Shown here piece by piece: positions 22,430-23,637 of a DNA stretch of 23,637 bases (within the stretch, counting starts at the first letter, position 1; each line of letters opens with the position of its first letter). The notes beneath the pieces are model-generated. The model did not search any database. It was not told the DNA's origin and saw nothing but the letters and a program-made list of their open reading frames with translations. Source of the stretch: Planctomycetota bacterium (GTDB taxonomy: Bacteria; Planctomycetota; Phycisphaerae; UBA1845); assembly GCA_022561255.1 (NCBI GenBank), contig JADFRO010000006.1:1-23637 (forward strand). Reading direction: 5' to 3'. A program made the position numbers and the translations under genes.

Positions 22430-23637
22430 ATGACGAACATGCGCCGATGTCACGCTGTCGGGTCTGTTGCGGCGACGGTTGTCATGACGCTCGGCGGTTG
22501 GGGTTGTGTGACGGCGCCCAGAGTTTTGATGCGGGCGGACCGTTACCGCATTGACGTGCGACTCGATCCGCACACCCACAGACTGAGCGGGCGCACGACG
22601 ATCGATCTCGTTCGCCAGGGTGACCAAGGTCGCGACGCGAGCGGTCCGGTCGCGGTCGAGTTTTTGCTGCACCCGGAATTGAGAGTTCGCAACGTCCGTG
22701 TTGGCGGAGCAACGATTCGATCGCCACTGACAACGCGCATCAGTCCGTCACCCGACGCGCCTGCGCCCGAGCACGGCTGGGAGGGTGATGATTTCGCCCC
22801 GCGTCGACACGTCGTATTCCTCCAAAACGCCGTTGACGCGATGACGTTGTTCATCGATTACGACGGGAGATTGTATCAAGACGTTGCCGCCGGGGAGGTT
22901 GAGGGGGCGATCCACAACCTCAAGATGCGCGCACACATCGCTGAAGAGGGAGTCTATCTTGCGGGTGGGTATTGGTATCCTCAGCCGGTCACCGACCCGG
23001 ACCACCCGTCGCTTTCGGATTTCACGCTGATCGCACACACAGACGAATCGCTTTCCCTTGTCGCGTCGGGTCGGCGTGATCCGGCGTCTGCGGCGCTACC
23101 GGGTTATTACGTTTGGCACAGTCCCTATCCGCTCGAAGGGATGGCGCTGGTCGGCGGGGTGCACGAAATCCATCGTGCCGAGCACAACGGGGTTGCGATT
23201 GCAGTGCACCTCAAGCCGGATCAGGCCAAGTACGCGGATGGTTTGATCGACGCCGTGAGCGGCTATCTCGATCGATATGAGCCGCTGATCGGTCCATACC
23301 CCGCAGGCGAGTTGAAGGTCGTAGACAATTTCTTTAGCAGCGGATTCGCGTTCCCGACGTTTACACTGCTTAGCTCCGCCGTGATCAACATGGGCGAGCG
23401 GTCGCAGACGACGCATGGCTACATCGACCACGAGGTGCTGCACTCCTGGTGGGGCAATGGCGTGCACGTCGATCCTCGTGACGGCAATTGGTGCGAGGCG
23501 CTCGCTAGTTACGGCGCGAACTACTACGGATTTGTTCTCGACGGCAATGAGCATGAAGCCCGGCGCAAGCGACGAAATTATGCGCACTTCCTCAGCAGGT
23601 TGAAGGTTGATCGTGACAAACCGCTGGGAACGTATGG
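22430..23637 (+). CDS. Lipoprotein M1-like metallopeptidase, cut by the window edge
   Basis: The gene runs off the right edge after 402 codons. The N-terminus has a signal sequence ending LGGWGC, so Cys26 is a probable lipidation site. A beta-rich N-terminal domain follows (YRIDVRLDPHTHRLSGRTTIDL), as in the aminopeptidase N family. The catalytic domain has the zinc motif HEVLH (334-338) and Glu356 in GNWCEALASYGANYYG. The spacing is HExxH-x17-E rather than the usual x18. The GAMEN exopeptidase motif is replaced by a stretch around VDNFFSSGFAFP, so it may not be a classical aminopeptidase. ATG 22430 has GTGAGG 9 nt upstream. It is divergent from infA. Confidence 0.85.
   Translation, partial: MTNMRRCHAVGSVAATVVMTLGGWGCVTAPRVLMRADRYRIDVRLDPHTHRLSGRTTIDLVRQGDQGRDASGPVAVEFLLHPELRVRNVRVGGATIRSPLTTRISPSPDAPAPEHGWEGDDFAPRRHVVFLQNAVDAMTLFIDYDGRLYQDVAAGEVEGAIHNLKMRAHIAEEGVYLAGGYWYPQPVTDPDHPSLSDFTLIAHTDESLSLVASGRRDPASAALPGYYVWHSPYPLEGMALVGGVHEIHRAEHNGVAIAVHLKPDQAKYADGLIDAVSGYLDRYEPLIGPYPAGELKVVDNFFSSGFAFPTFTLLSSAVINMGERSQTTHGYIDHEVLHSWWGNGVHVDPRDGNWCEALASYGANYYGFVLDGNEHEARRKRRNYAHFLSRLKVDRDKPLGTY

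Noticed and set aside
1..23637. CRISPR arrays, insertion sequences, prophage or integrase genes
   Set aside because: No regularly spaced repeats, transposase, recombinase or phage motifs were found on either strand.

Overview
This is a high-GC bacterial window with short Shine-Dalgarno-led genes. It most resembles a Planctomycetota (Phycisphaerae-like) genome or metagenome bin. The hints are an rpsP-trmD-rplS cluster without rimM, an exported nickel superoxide dismutase, a class II ribonucleotide reductase with a Gly-rich C-terminal linker, and scattered REP-like palindromes. The phylum is an inference from gene content; no rRNA is present to confirm it.

Layout. (1) 1-3173: a probable partial or spurious minus-strand ORF at the edge, then nrdJ (B12-dependent ribonucleotide reductase) behind a probable NrdR operator. 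(2) 3174-3583: a promoter-to-terminator unit of about 200 nt with no ORF (small RNA candidate), then a separate promoter for rpsP. (3) 3584-6326: rpsP, trmD, rplS, yraN and tatD, a translation/RNA-modification cluster. (4) 6327-10077: sodN (Ni-SOD with a Sec signal peptide ending just before the metal-binding His1), an M42-like metallopeptidase and a secreted M14 carboxypeptidase-like protein, apparently one operon. (5) 10078-12316: tRNA-Arg(TCT), a membrane-anchored coiled-coil protein of unknown function, and a 1.17 kb gene-poor stretch with decayed ORFs and REP-like repeats. (6) 12317-20953: a short-chain acyl-CoA catabolic cluster with three acyl-CoA dehydrogenases, 3-hydroxybutyryl-CoA dehydrogenase, enoyl-CoA hydratase, a radical-B12 acyl-CoA mutase large subunit, and a fusion of the B12-binding subunit to a MeaB-type GTPase. 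It is interrupted by an MntA/HepT-type nucleotidyltransferase-HEPN pair whose HEPN gene has an in-frame stop. (7) 20940-22133, minus strand: folP and infA. (8) 22430 to the edge: a lipoprotein M1-like metallopeptidase, divergent from infA.

The main discovery is in (6). The mutase looks like methylmalonyl-CoA mutase overall but carries Phe64 and Gln182 where methylmalonyl-CoA mutase has Tyr and Arg. That is the isobutyryl-CoA mutase (IcmA) pair, and the spacing to the active-site His (118 and 37 residues) matches exactly. Its partner is a B12-domain/G-protein fusion. Together the two genes contain the three modules of the single-chain enzyme IcmF, but broken into two polypeptides with 7-nt overlapping genes. 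With the neighbouring beta-oxidation enzymes this predicts isobutyryl-CoA to n-butyryl-CoA to crotonyl-CoA to 3-hydroxybutyryl-CoA to acetoacetyl-CoA. No thiolase or ETF genes are in the window. Both the mutase and NrdJ need adenosylcobalamin, so the organism depends on B12.
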